From assembly GCA_023159155.1 (NCBI GenBank), contig JAJNNX010000051.1, positions 124,001 through 188,000 on the forward strand: 64,000 nt of DNA. The letters run 5' to 3'. The first letter of the stretch is position 1; every line of letters begins with the position of its first letter. Shown one piece after another: positions 14,847 to 25,801 of the stretch. A program made the translations under genes and the position numbers. Source of the DNA: Ustulina deusta (lineage: Eukaryota; Ascomycota; Sordariomycetes; Xylariales; Xylariaceae). The notes under the pieces were generated by a model, which did no database searches, was not told the origin of the DNA, and was given only the letters and a program-made list of their open reading frames with translations.

Positions 14847-15025
14847 TATTATAAATAAAAAGTTTACAAAGTTAGGTACAATATATAAAAAGATAAGTTA
14901 TATATTTAGTAAGGTTGGCTTATAAAACTAAAGCTTATAGAAACAAAATCTTCTATTAAAGTAGGTACAAATATAGTATATATATATAGTAAGTGTGCAC
15001 CGGTCCTAGTATGCCAGGCATAATA
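14847..15025. repeat. Right LTR of element A
   Basis: It is the partner of 1479-1656. The inward start is mutated, while the outward end keeps GTGCACCGGTCC and GCCAGGCATAA. The first bases TATTAT correspond to TGTTAT in the left LTR. Confidence 0.8.
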
Positions 15026-15030
15026 TATAT

Positions 15031-15671
15031 AAACTAATATATAAATAAAATACCTTAGTTATATAAAATAGATTTAATATAATTAAATTAATATAATATG
15101 TTATAATTAATAATACTTAAGTTAATATATAATATAAATTTATTTTAATATAATAAATTATATAATTAAATTTAAAATTAAATTATAAATCTAAATTTTT
15201 TTTTTTAATTTTATAATTATTTTATTTATAATATTATAAGAAAATATATTAAAATAATCTTTATAATTTTTTAAAACTTAAATAGCAATAAAATTATAAA
15301 AGAAATTGAATATTTTATTAAAAATTATATATATATAAAATAAGCTTATAAAATAAGTTTATATTATAAATTATTTTATTTATAATATTATAACAAATTA
15401 TATTTAAACAATTTTTATAATTTTTAAATTTATTTTATATATAAGTTTATTTTATATTTTTTAATAGTATTTTTTAATTTAATTTATTTATATAATTTTA
15501 TAAATAAAATAAATATAAAATTAATAAAAATATATTTAAATTTTAATAAAAATTTAAACTAATAATTTTAAACAATAATTTATATTTTAAATTAAAATAA
15601 AACTATATTAAATAGTTAATGTTTTTATAAATAAAATTTTATATATAAATATATTAAATTCTTTAATATTT

Positions 15672-15705
<34 letters not shown>

Positions 15706-17072
15706 TTTTATATTTATTAATTTTTTATTAAAATAATGCTTTATTATGCTTTATTTTATTATAAATATTTTTAAAAAATATTAAATAAAATATATTTATT
15801 AATTAATTTAAATATATATATTTAATTTAATAATTTAATTTATTTTATTTTTTATTATATTTTTTAATAATGTTTATTTTTTAAAATATTTATAAAATAA
15901 TATAATAAATTTAATAAATAAATTTTTATTAAGCTTAAACTTAAACAAATATAATAGTTTTTATAATTTATAAAATTATTAATTAGTATTAAAAACTGTA
16001 AATTTATTATGTAACTTTTATATAAAAAATATTGGGTTTCATAAAAAATAATAAATTTTTTTATGAAATATTTTTAAAAAACTTATTTTAATATTTTATT
16101 AATATATAAAAATATTTATTATATAAAGCTTAATATTAGTTTTAAAAATAAAACTTATATAATTTATATTAAATATTAAATTTATAATAAATATAATTAA
16201 TAAAAATTTATAAAAAGTTTAAACTAATAATTTTAAATAATAGCTTATGTTTTAAATTAAAATAAGTTTATATTAAGTAGCTTATATTTTTATAAATAGG
16301 ACTTTATATATAAATATATTAAACTTTTTAATATTTTACTACATAATTCTTTTAATTAATCTTTTTTTTATATATTTATTAGTTTTTTTATTAATAATTA
16401 TATTTAATTTTATAATTTTAATATTTTTTTGGTTATAATCTAGGTATATAAAAAAGCTTAAAATATATAAAATATTAAATAAAATTTTTTTATATTTTTT
16501 AAAACTAAATAATAATAATAATAATTAAAAAGAATATTTTTAGTATTAAATTAATATTTATTAAAAAAAAACTTTTTAAGTTTAAATATAATAATATTAA
16601 TATTTTTAATATAAAATAAAATAATTTTAAGAATTAAAAAATTATAACTAATAAAATGAATATTTTAAATTTTATATTAATTAAATTATTTAAAAATTCA
16701 TAAAAAAAAGCTTACTTTTTAAAAAATAACTAAAAATTATAATATATATTTTTAATATATATAATATATTAATAAAAAATAATTTTAATTAAATTAAAAT
16801 TATAACAAATATTTATAATCAATAATAAAATTTTATTATTAATTATATTTATATTTTTAAACAAATAAAAAATAAAAAAATATAATATAAATTAAAATAT
16901 AAAACTAAAAATAATATTTAAATATAAAATTTTAAATAAAATATTTATTAAATAATATAAATATTTTTTTATTAAAATAATTATTTAAATTATTATTTAA
17001 ACTATTATAATTAAAGTTATTATTATAGCAAAAAATAATAATAATAATATAAATTTTTTCAATATAAATTTG
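15031..17072. other. AT-rich gap with a short repeat pair
   Basis: No gene is visible. Two related segments, about 15546-15680 and 16205-16347, share about 140 bp of sequence in direct orientation, and a shorter relative lies at about 51598-51680. The pair is about 0.8 kb end to end and might be LTRs of a very small non-autonomous element. I could not fix TG/CA ends or a target-site duplication. Otherwise the stretch is featureless AT-rich DNA. Confidence 0.5.
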
Positions 17073-17077
17073 ATTTT

Positions 17078-17277
17078 TGTTTGAATGGAGTGTACTGCAT
17101 ATTTCCAAGGCAGCAGTACATGCCTGTAAGGTTAGTGGAATACAGTCTATTCACTATATGCCACCCTCGAAGGAGGGAGAGAAAGGAAGGAAATGGGTAG
17201 GTGGGAGCCCCCTATATACCCCTTCGTACGAAGGGGTCCGTAAGTGCCCTAGCTAATTGCGTACGATTAATCCAACA
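17078..17277. mobile_element. Solo LTR of family G, not RIP-degraded
   Basis: A 200-bp sequence of ordinary base composition stands alone in AT-rich DNA. It starts TGTTTGAATGG, ends TTAATCCAACA, and is flanked by ATTTT on both sides (17073-17077 and 17278-17282). Degraded relatives are the two LTRs of element G at 19649 and 48124. Compared with them this copy lacks about 66 bp between two copies of a GTACGAAGGGGT-like motif, so it has probably lost one internal repeat unit. It contains a perfect 20-bp palindrome at 17218-17237. Confidence 0.9.
17218..17237. repeat. Perfect 20-bp palindrome in the solo LTR
   Basis: The sequence ACCCCTTCGTACGAAGGGGT equals its own reverse complement. It could form a cruciform or hairpin, or bind a dimeric factor. 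It is preserved here and degraded in the other two family copies. Confidence 0.85.
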
Positions 17278-17282
17278 ATTTT

Positions 17283-17814
17283 TAATATAATAAAAAAAAA
17301 AAAAATTTTATAAATTAAAAAAAAAAATTTTTAAAAAATATATTATAATTATAAAAAAAAATTATATATATATATATAATATAATAAAAACTATAATTAT
17401 ATAAATTTTTTTTTAATATTAAGTTTAATTATTATAATAATATTTAAATTTTATTTATATTATTATTAATTAATTTTATTTATTATATTTATAAATATTA
17501 TATTTAAAAAAAACTTTTATAAAATATATTATTTTAATATTTATATATTTATTTATATTAAAATAACTAATATTAATAATAATTTTATTATATAATTTAT
17601 ATAAAATATAAGTTTATATTTAGTTTTATATAAATAATTTTTTTTATAAATAATATAATATATAATTAATTATATTTTTTTATATATATTATTTGTTTAT
17701 TTTATATATAATATATTATATATAATTTATTTAATAATTTATATATTAAAAATAAAATATTTTTTAATCATAAATTAATATTTAAAACTATAATTATTAT
17801 TATTTAAAATAAAG
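17283..17814. other. AT-rich gap
   Basis: Extremely AT-rich DNA lies between two solo LTRs. I see no gene or recognisable repeat apart from A/T runs. Confidence 0.6.
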
Positions 17815-17819
17815 CTTTA

Positions 17820-17899
17820 TATTAAATAAGCTATATATAATATATTATATATAAAAACAAACAAATAATATATATAAATAAAATATAATCTATTATATA

Positions 17900-17939
<40 letters not shown>

Positions 17940-18067
17940 GTTTATATAAACTATAAGTTTTTTTTATTTAGGTAAAGTTAGCTAATATTTATATAAAAAC
18001 TAAACATAAATTTATACTTTATATAAATTATATAATAAAATTATGACTAATACTAGTTATTTTAATA
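17820..18067. mobile_element. Solo LTR of family D, RIP-degraded
   Basis: It resembles the 307-bp LTRs of element D (24876-25182 and the split copy at 31982/42486). It starts TATTAAATAAG and ends GTTATTTTAATA, which fits ancestral TGTTGAATAGG and GTTATTCCAACA. CTTTA flanks it on both sides (17815-17819 and 18068-18072). The TA-repeat part is variable in length. It was mutated heavily, unlike the other two solo LTRs here. It may have become solo after its parent element had been hit by RIP. Confidence 0.82.
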
Positions 18068-18072
18068 CTTTA

Positions 18073-19643
18073 TATATATTAAATATTTAATTTAAACTAT
18101 ATTTATTTAAAAAAAATATTATAATAATTTTAATAATATAAACTAAGTTTAAATTTTATACATATAATATTAATAAAAATGATAAACTTTTTATTATATT
18201 ATATATAAAAAAAAATTATTAATAATTATTTATAACTAAATATATTTATTAAAAATAAATTTTTTTTTTATATTATAATAATTAATTATTAATATAATAT
18301 AATTAAATAAATAAAAAATATATTAGTTATATTTATTAGCTTTATAAACTTTAGCTATATAAATTAAATTTAATTTAATATATTTTATATTTTATAATTA
18401 ATATTTTAGCTATATTAAAATAATTTATTTTATTTTAATATTTTAATCCTTTTTTAGTTTTATTTAATATATAATATTTTTATATAAATATTTAGCTTAA
18501 TATTATATTATTAAATTAAAAGAAAGTTTATATTTAATTTAATATATTAGTTATATATAAATTTATTTAATCTAGCTTATTTATAAAAACTATACTAATT
18601 AATTAGCTATATAACTAAACTTATAATTTAATTTAAACTTTTTAATATATTTTAACTTAATTTATTTATAAAAACTATGATTAATATAGCTAGTTATATT
18701 AATAAATCTTTATATAGCGAGGCTATTTTTATAAACTTTTAACCTAGTTTATTTATATTAATAAATATTTATATAATTAAGCTATTTATACAAATTTTTA
18801 ATTTAGTTTAATTATAAAAAATATAGTTAATTTATATAATTATTTATTATATAAATATAAAAGCTATATAATTAAAATTAATTTAAATAACTAGATTTTT
18901 AATTTAGATTTTTTATAAAAACTGTAGTTAAATTATATTTTTTATATAAATATAAAAGCTATATTAATAATTAAAACTATTAAAAAATTAATAAAAATAA
19001 TAAAATTTTATTATTATTTTAATATTTTAATATAATTAAATAAATAAAAAATATTTTAGTTATATTTATTAGTTTTATATATTTTAGATTTTATAGCTAA
19101 TTTTTTAGCTATATTAAAATATTTTTTTATATTTAATATAACTTATTTTATTTTAATATTTTAATTTTTTTTTAGTTTTATTTAATATAATATAATAATA
19201 TATAGCTATAAATATATATAATAAATAATAAATTTTTATTAATTAATTATAATTTTTTTTTATAGTTATATATAAAAATATTATATATAATATTAATAAA
19301 AATTAATAATAATAATATAATTATAATATATTAATATTAAATTTATTAAATTTATATTTATTATTTAAATATTTTAATATAATTATTTTATTATAAATAA
19401 GTTTAATATTATATAATATAAATAAGTTTAATATTATATAATATAAATATTTTTTAATTTTTATTTTATTTTAAATATATAATTATAGTTTTATATTTTT
19501 ATTAATTTATGAATATATTTTATTTAATATTTTTATTATTTATATAATAGTATTACTAATTATATTTATTATTTATATAACTTAACTAAAAAAATTAATT
19601 TATATTAATTTATATAATAGTTTTATTTTTTATTTATTTAATA
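18073..19643. other. AT-rich gap with degenerate repeats
   Basis: No gene is visible. About 180 bp near 18295-18475 recur at about 19025-19205 in the same orientation. Between them, at about 18540-18960, is a degenerate tandem pattern built on TTATAAAAACTATA-like words with spacing near 110-150 bp. A 26-bp unit is duplicated around 19388-19446. All are AT-saturated and their origin is unclear. Confidence 0.5.
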
Positions 19644-19648
19644 TATTA

Positions 19649-19914
19649 TATTTGAATAAAATATATTATATATTTTTAAAGCAGTAATATATGTTTGCAA
19701 AATTAATAAAATATAGTTTATTTATTATATACTATACTTAAAAAAAAAAAAAAAAAAGGAATTAAGTAAGTAGGAGCTTCTTATATACCCCTTCATATAA
19801 AAAGGTCTATAGGTAGTCCCTAGCTGGACCTCTTAGCCCAGACCTTTTAGCTAGACCCTTTTGTATAAAAAAGTCCATAAATGCTTTAAATAATTATATA
19901 TAATTAATCTAATA
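19649..19914. repeat. Left LTR of element G
   Basis: It starts TATTTGAATAAA and ends ATTAATCTAATA. Better-preserved words such as CCCTAGCTGGACC and TTAGCCCAGACC survive near 19830. The match to 48124-48391 and to the solo copy at 17078 fixes both ends. Confidence 0.83.
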
Positions 19915-19957
19915 CTAATTAAATTTTTTTTGTAATTTAATTGCTATAATTGTACAT

Positions 19958-20459
19958 AAAGTTTATAAAGAAAAAGTAGGTCAAAAAGAGTTTTTATATA
20001 GTTTATATTTAGTAAAGTTAGTAAAGCTAGGTATAAATTAAAAAAAATCTATAAAGTTTTTATATAAAAACTATATTTAGTAGGTCAAAAAATAGGCTAA
20101 ACTAAGTATAGGTTAAAAAAAATCTATTAGGTTTTTATATAAAAGCTATACTTAGCAGGGCAAAAAGTAGGCTAAACTGTCACAATCAGTCGAGTAAAGC
20201 TTCCACAGCTAGTTTATTAATACTATGGACAAAGACTCTAACCTAAAGAAGAAAGAAAGGAAGGAAGGAAGTTAGAGTTTACAGGGTGGGTAGATATGGA
20301 CTCTGTGTGTGTGCCTGCAGAGTTATGGGTTGGTCCGTGCGTAGACTTCCTATCTTATCGCCATATAGGTCTGGAGTCCTTGCGGGTCTTGCCAAGACTG
20401 TACTGACCGTCACATAAACTAGGTATAAATTAAAAAAAGAAATTTTGTATGAGCTATAC
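19958..20459. repeat. Tandem array of about 75-bp units in element G, left part
   Basis: Units of the form AGCTATACTTAGTAGGGCAA...TAGGTATAAATTAAAA... follow one another. The array is interrupted by the solo LTR at 20178-20414, which splits a unit after GGCTAAAC, and is then cut by element B at 20460. The same units resume at 47586, so the array was continuous before B inserted. Confidence 0.8.
20178..20414. mobile_element. Solo LTR of family C, almost unmutated
   Basis: This 237-bp sequence begins TGTCACAATC and ends CCGTCACA. It has TAAAC on both sides (20173-20177 and 20415-20419). Excising it with one TAAAC restores the surrounding 75-bp repeat unit. It keeps near-normal base composition, whereas both LTRs of the full family member at 5881-11879 are damaged. 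It provides the reference sequence for this LTR family. Confidence 0.93.
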
Positions 20460-20624
20460 TGTTACAGCGATTCAGTTACTTATTAATAATAATAATTATT
20501 ATATAAAGTATAAATAAATAATCTTTTTTTTTCTAAGTATAAAATCATAAGAATATCTATCTACTTATAAATATAATAAATATGTTTATAGCTATAGCTA
20601 ATATATCTATAGTTATACTTATTA
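20460..20624 (-). repeat. Left LTR of element B (3' LTR by coding strand)
   Basis: It starts TGTTACAGCGATTCAG, better preserved than the partner start TGTTATAGCAATTTAG. Its inner half is worse than the partner: AATATCTATC against AACATCTACC, and GCTAATATATC against GCTGACATATC. Confidence 0.85.
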
Positions 20625-20689
20625 AATGCTTTTTTTTTTAAATAAAGCTACCTGTCCTAGGTTATAAATGTTCCTTATAATCTAATATT

Positions 20690-22120
20690 TTTAATTTTTT
20701 TTATTATATAACATATAATACTTATTTTTTTTAACTTTTTTAGTTTTTGTACTTTTTTATTATTTTTATAATTTTGTCCAACTTAATAATGCTTTGCTTT
20801 ATTTTGTTAAAAATATCTTTATAATTATTAAAAATATTTTTGTAGTTGTTAAGCACTTCTATTATTTGCCTAAAAACATTTTTAGCGTTCTTTTTATACG
20901 TTTTAGTAGTACGTATAGCTTTTTATAGTTAAAATCTAATAATATTAACCTTTTTAGTTATTTTGTTATTATTAGGGTTAAGCTTATTAATTTAAGTAGC
21001 TAGCTTAGCAATAATTCTATTTTATTGCTTAAATTTAATTTTATAGCTATTAAGTTAAGCTTTTAAATTATTAAGCTTGTTTTATATAACGTTTAAATTA
21101 ACTTTTTTATAATATTTCTTTTTAAAATTATTAATACGTTTCTTTAAATAAGTATAAAGCTAAATAATAAATTTATTAAAATTATTTATAGCTTTTTTAT
21201 AGTTAAACTTAACTTATATTAAATTTGTTTAGTTAAGCTTTGCTAATTATTGTATAATTGTTAGGTTAAAGCTACTATCTAAAAATATAAACTTAGAAGC
21301 TAAAATACTAGCCTTATTAAAAAATAAGAATTTTTATACTTTTTTCCGATTTTTAGCTTCTATAATATTTATATATTTAGTTTTAAAGTTTTATATAAAA
21401 CTATTAGCTATAAAAGATCTTTTGTTATTTTTGCCAAATAATTTAGTAAGCTTTTTAATAACTAAATTATAAAAAAAGTTAGATTTATCTATTTTATTAT
21501 TAAAGCAAGCAATAGTTCTATTAAAATTATTTGTTTTATTGCATAGTTTTTTAAATATTGCTAAGCTACTATTAGATCTATTACAAATATTTTATTAGTT
21601 ATTATTTCTAGCTTTTTTTTTACTATAAATATTGCTTTTTAAATTATTATTATTATATAATACTTATTTTTTATAGCTATATAGTACTACATAAAATTTG
21701 CTTTTATTAAAATTAAACAAATAATTAAAAGTATTATTATTATTATTATTATTACTATTTTTAAACGATCTAATAGTAATAGTTAGCTATTTTTGATTTT
21801 TAACGCTTAATTTATTACTTTTAATATTTCTACTATTCTTTTTATTCCAATAGATTTTTTTTAGTATAATAACTTTTTTTTAAATACTATTTTTAATAGG
21901 AGTAGTGTTACGTTTAGTAGCTTTTTTAGCTGCAGCAATTTTCTTTTTTTTTTTATAGCCTGATCTAAAAACTTCAAATTTTTTTTCTAGTTATTTGTGC
22001 TAGGTTAACAGGTTTGGCAGTTTTTTTAGTATTTTTGTTATTTTTGCTATTATTTTAACTAAGATTTATAACTATATATTTATTTTTAGTATTATTATAT
22101 ATTATAATAAATATAACTTA

Positions 22121-22155
<35 letters not shown>

Positions 22156-22440
22156 AGTTTATATTAGCGCTTTAAATAATAGAAATATTAGGTTTTTAGT
22201 TAGCAAAAATATTAAATCTTTAATTAGCAAAAATATTATATCTATTAATAGCTATAGCATTTATATTATTTTGTTAAACGTAATGTTTTTTTTATTATAA
22301 CTATCGGATAAAAAAATAATATTATTATTATACTAAAGCTAATTCTAAGCTAGTAGCCGATCTATTAAGTTTAATATAGTTATTATAATAGTTAGTACTT
22401 TTATAGATCTAATACTAAGCATAACAAAACAGATTTCTTT
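20690..22440 (-). pseudogene. Degraded reverse-strand ORF downstream of integrase in element B
   Basis: Read on the - strand this stretch still gives long semi-open segments. One is an asparagine-rich tract near 22110-22150, followed by lysine/threonine-rich sequence. Another is a coiled-coil-like segment near 20740-20920 rich in K, N and I with heptad-like hydrophobics. It lies after the integrase region on the same strand. It could be an extra ORF of element B, a displaced gag, or part of another insertion; I do not recognise it. Stops occur throughout. Confidence 0.4.
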
Positions 22441-23089
22441 AAATTTTATAAAAAAAAAAAAGCAGTAAAAAAAATAAAAGGGGCAAAGCCTATTTATATA
22501 AATAGACTAGTATATAACTTTATACTTTGTTTTTTTTATTATAGCTATATTAGTTTATAATAAGTATATTTAATAACAGGTATGCTTTATTATTTAAAAA
22601 AGCGCTTCTAAATATATAAAGAAAGTACTATTGTTTATTTTATAATAAGTAGCTATAATAATATATATATATATTTTTTAGCTATTTATATATTGTTTTT
22701 ATAATAGTTCTTTTGTTATTATTACAGTAGCTAAGCTTAGTAATGCATGTTTTATTTATAGCTATATATTTATTATTTTTAATATAGTTTTTTAAGGAAT
22801 AAAATAGTTATAATAAACATAATATATTTTTTATTAGTATATATAGTTAGCTTATAATTTTTAAAAAAATAAAAGTTTTTTAAAATAAGTATAGTATATT
22901 TATTATTTTATATATGTTTTTTTTGTTTTGTTTTTTAGTTTAGTTATTTTAATAAGTTATCTTTTTTTATATAAGCAATGTTATATTTTTTATATTCTTT
23001 TGTTTAATTAATAATATTGTTAGTTTTATATTTATTAATTAAATTAGGTACTAATAATTTTAGTTTTTTTTTGTTAAAGTTTTAGTTAT

Positions 23090-23900
23090 ATTTACTATTT
23101 TTTTTTTTTTTAATAGTATATTTAACCAAAAGTTTGCTGTTTAAAAATCGGATTTTTTTTTAGGTAATTTTTTTAATTTTCTAGTAATCTTTGGTCCTTT
23201 TAATAATAACTAGGCCTAATAAAAAGACTTTTTTATTAAAAGGGTTTTTTTTTTGTTTAAGTTTATAAAGTTATATAATTAAAACTATAAAGTAAACACG
23301 CTAATTACTAAAGAAATCAAGTTTATATATTAATAACTTTATTTTTTTAATAATTTTAAAAGGTTTTATTTTTATTAGTAATTATTTTTGTTTAGGTTTG
23401 CTAAATAAGTAATAACTTTTATATAGTTTAAAATAGACTATATTGCTTTTATTAAAGGTTATTAGGGTATATTTATTGTTATATCTTTTTTTAGCGATTA
23501 TATTAGCTATATTAACTAAATGTTCGGTTTTTTAAACGCGTTCTATTTTTAATATTTTTATTGTTTTGTTATTAGCTTTAATGCTTTTTTTTTAGTTTAA
23601 GATATTTATAATAGATTATAGCTAAGATTTTAGTACTAGTTAGTTTAGTAATTTTCTAATTATTATTAATAAGATATTATTTAAGTAATATTATAGTACT
23701 AGCAGTAATTTAGTTTAAAAAATATTTAGATTAGTAGCTATATAAAACTTAACTACTATTTTAATAATTTGGTTTTTTGTTTTAAAAAGCTTATTTGTTT
23801 AAAAATAATAAACTATTAAAAAGAAAAATTTAATATTTAATATATTATAAATTTTTTTTTAAACTTCACTAGTAAACTTTAAGTTTTTATTATTAATAAT
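23090..23900 (-). pseudogene. Gypsy integrase remnant (core and C-terminal region) of element B
   Basis: On the - strand from about 23890 downward one frame reads like the second half of a Gypsy integrase. There is a LKFTSEV-like segment, normally preceded by the second catalytic Asp. Then come a region matching the usual YHPQTDGQTER block in degraded form, a LNN-like segment, and a RYNNKYTLITF segment corresponding to the family's RYN-KH motif. The stretch ends with a KPFKIIKKIKLLIYKLDF-like block equivalent to the conserved GPFKV--R-G--AYEL-LP motif of Ty3/Gypsy elements. Several TAA/TAG codons interrupt it, many explicable as CAA/CAG/TGG codons hit by RIP. It is the clearest evidence for the superfamily and orientation of B. 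Confidence 0.7.
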
Positions 23901-24875
23901 AATTATTAGCAATTTTTAATTATATAGGTATAATATCTGTAATAACATTTTTGCTTAGTTTTTTGTTATATATTTTTTATGTTTTAGTATTAAAAGCGAT
24001 TTTTTGCTAGTTTTATATAATATAGTTACTAATATATTAAAGTGGTTATATTTTTTTATGTTCTAGAAAAAACTTTTAGATTTTATTAGTAGTATATTTA
24101 TAATAAAGTTTATAATAATAATATAGTAAGGAATAATTAATATTTTAATTAGCATTAATTTTTTTAGTAGTAATTATTTATTAATTTGGGTTTTTTTATA
24201 TATTATATAATAGGTTATAAACTAGCATATATTTTAATATTTATTAAAAAAATATATACTTTATAAGTTATATAGCATATATTTTATATTAAAGTAGTAA
24301 TATTTATTATATATAAGTTTAAAAATATTTTTAATATAGTTTTTTAAAATATATAAAAAATATTATTTATTATAGTTAATATAAAAAAAAAATTTATTAT
24401 TAAGCAAAAAAAGGGCTATTATACTTTTTTAGTATTTGGTTAGTTTAGCAGTAGAACTGTTTAGCTTTTTATTCTTTTTTGCTTTTTTTTTTTTTGTTTT
24501 TTTTAGAGTAGAATATCTTTTATTTAGCTATATCTAGTATTACTATTATATCTTTAAGTTATTTTTTTTTTAAACTTATTATTAATTACTAGGGTTAATA
24601 TAGAAAAATTTGTTATAATTTTGTTTTTTTTAGCAAAGTATGCCTAACAGATGTTATTTTTTTAAATATTATCTAGTATACTTGATTTGTTTCTTTTAGC
24701 TTTTTTTTATTTTTTTAACTTTTATAGTAATTTAAAAAGTATGTTTAGTATTATATTTAGCGTTTCTAATATATAGTAAATTTTAAGCTAAAATTAAAAA
24801 AAGTAATTAGTTATATTAGCAAGTTTTAGGTTAATTTTATTTAAATTTATAATATATAATAAAATATATATTACT

Positions 24876-25182
24876 TATTGAATAGGCTTTATATAATATA
24901 TTATATATAAAACAAACAAATAACGCGCATAAACAAAATATAATCTATTGTATATTATATCATCTATATAAAAAAGAAAAAAAAAAAATATTCGTACAAA
25001 GTATAAGTCTTTTATATTTATATAAAAACTTACGCTATTATACGAGCTAATATAATAAAAAAGAAATAAAGTCCCTTTTGTCTAGCTAAAGTCCAGCTAA
25101 TATCTATACAACAGCTAAATATAAATTTATATTCTATATAAGTTATATAATAAAGTTATAACTAATACTAGTTATTCTAATA
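24876..25182. repeat. Left LTR of element D
   Basis: It starts TATTGAATAGGC and ends TTATTCTAATA. The outer part keeps AACGCGCAT and ATTCGTAC, while the inner 140 bp are strongly AT-shifted compared with 42486-42624. Confidence 0.87.
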
Positions 25183-25732
25183 CTAGCTATTTTCTTTTTT
25201 AGTTATAACTACCTATTATATAAAAAGAACAAAAAAATAACTATATAACTACTTAAATATATATATAAAAGTTTAACTACTATAAAAATAACTAGATTAG
25301 TAATCTAGTTTATATATATAGCTGCTAAATTAGTAGATTATTTTTTTTTAATAAGGTTGTGTAATAATATTGCAAAGCTACTGCTTTGGCTGTACGGTTA
25401 GTCAAAAAGTATAGGCCAAATGTTACTTAGTAACTATTTGAATTAAAGCTAAATATTTGCTTTTGCCCCGTATAATAGTAAGGTTTATAATTAACTAGCT
25501 TGTCTGGTCGGTAGGCTTTATATAGGCAATTATTAATTAAAAGCTTTTAAAATTGCTTATATTTAATTAACTAGGCAGGTTATTTGTACAAAAAGAAATT
25601 AACTAATTAGAAATCAGGTTGGCTTGTGTATAAAAAGACTTATATATAAAAAGGTGCTTAAGTTTCTTATTGCTTTTTATTTTTTTATTATTTTTTAAAA
25701 TCTTTTGTTTTATATGTCTGCCTATCTTTATA

Positions 25733-25801
<69 letters not shown>

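Larger units (their letters stand above)
1479..15025. mobile_element. LTR retrotransposon A, RIP-degraded, interrupted by element C
   Basis: Two direct repeats of 178 and 179 bp (1479-1656 and 14847-15025) bound this element. Their ends fit an ancestral TGTTAT...ATAACA with RIP changes. The flanking pentamers are both TATAT (1474-1478 and 15026-15030), although that match is weak evidence in AT-rich DNA. Removing element C and one copy of its target site leaves about 7.5 kb, a normal size for an autonomous LTR retrotransposon. The interior has stops in every frame. The segment near 2270-2520 keeps more G+C and could be gag on the + strand, but superfamily and orientation are not established. 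Confidence 0.75.
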
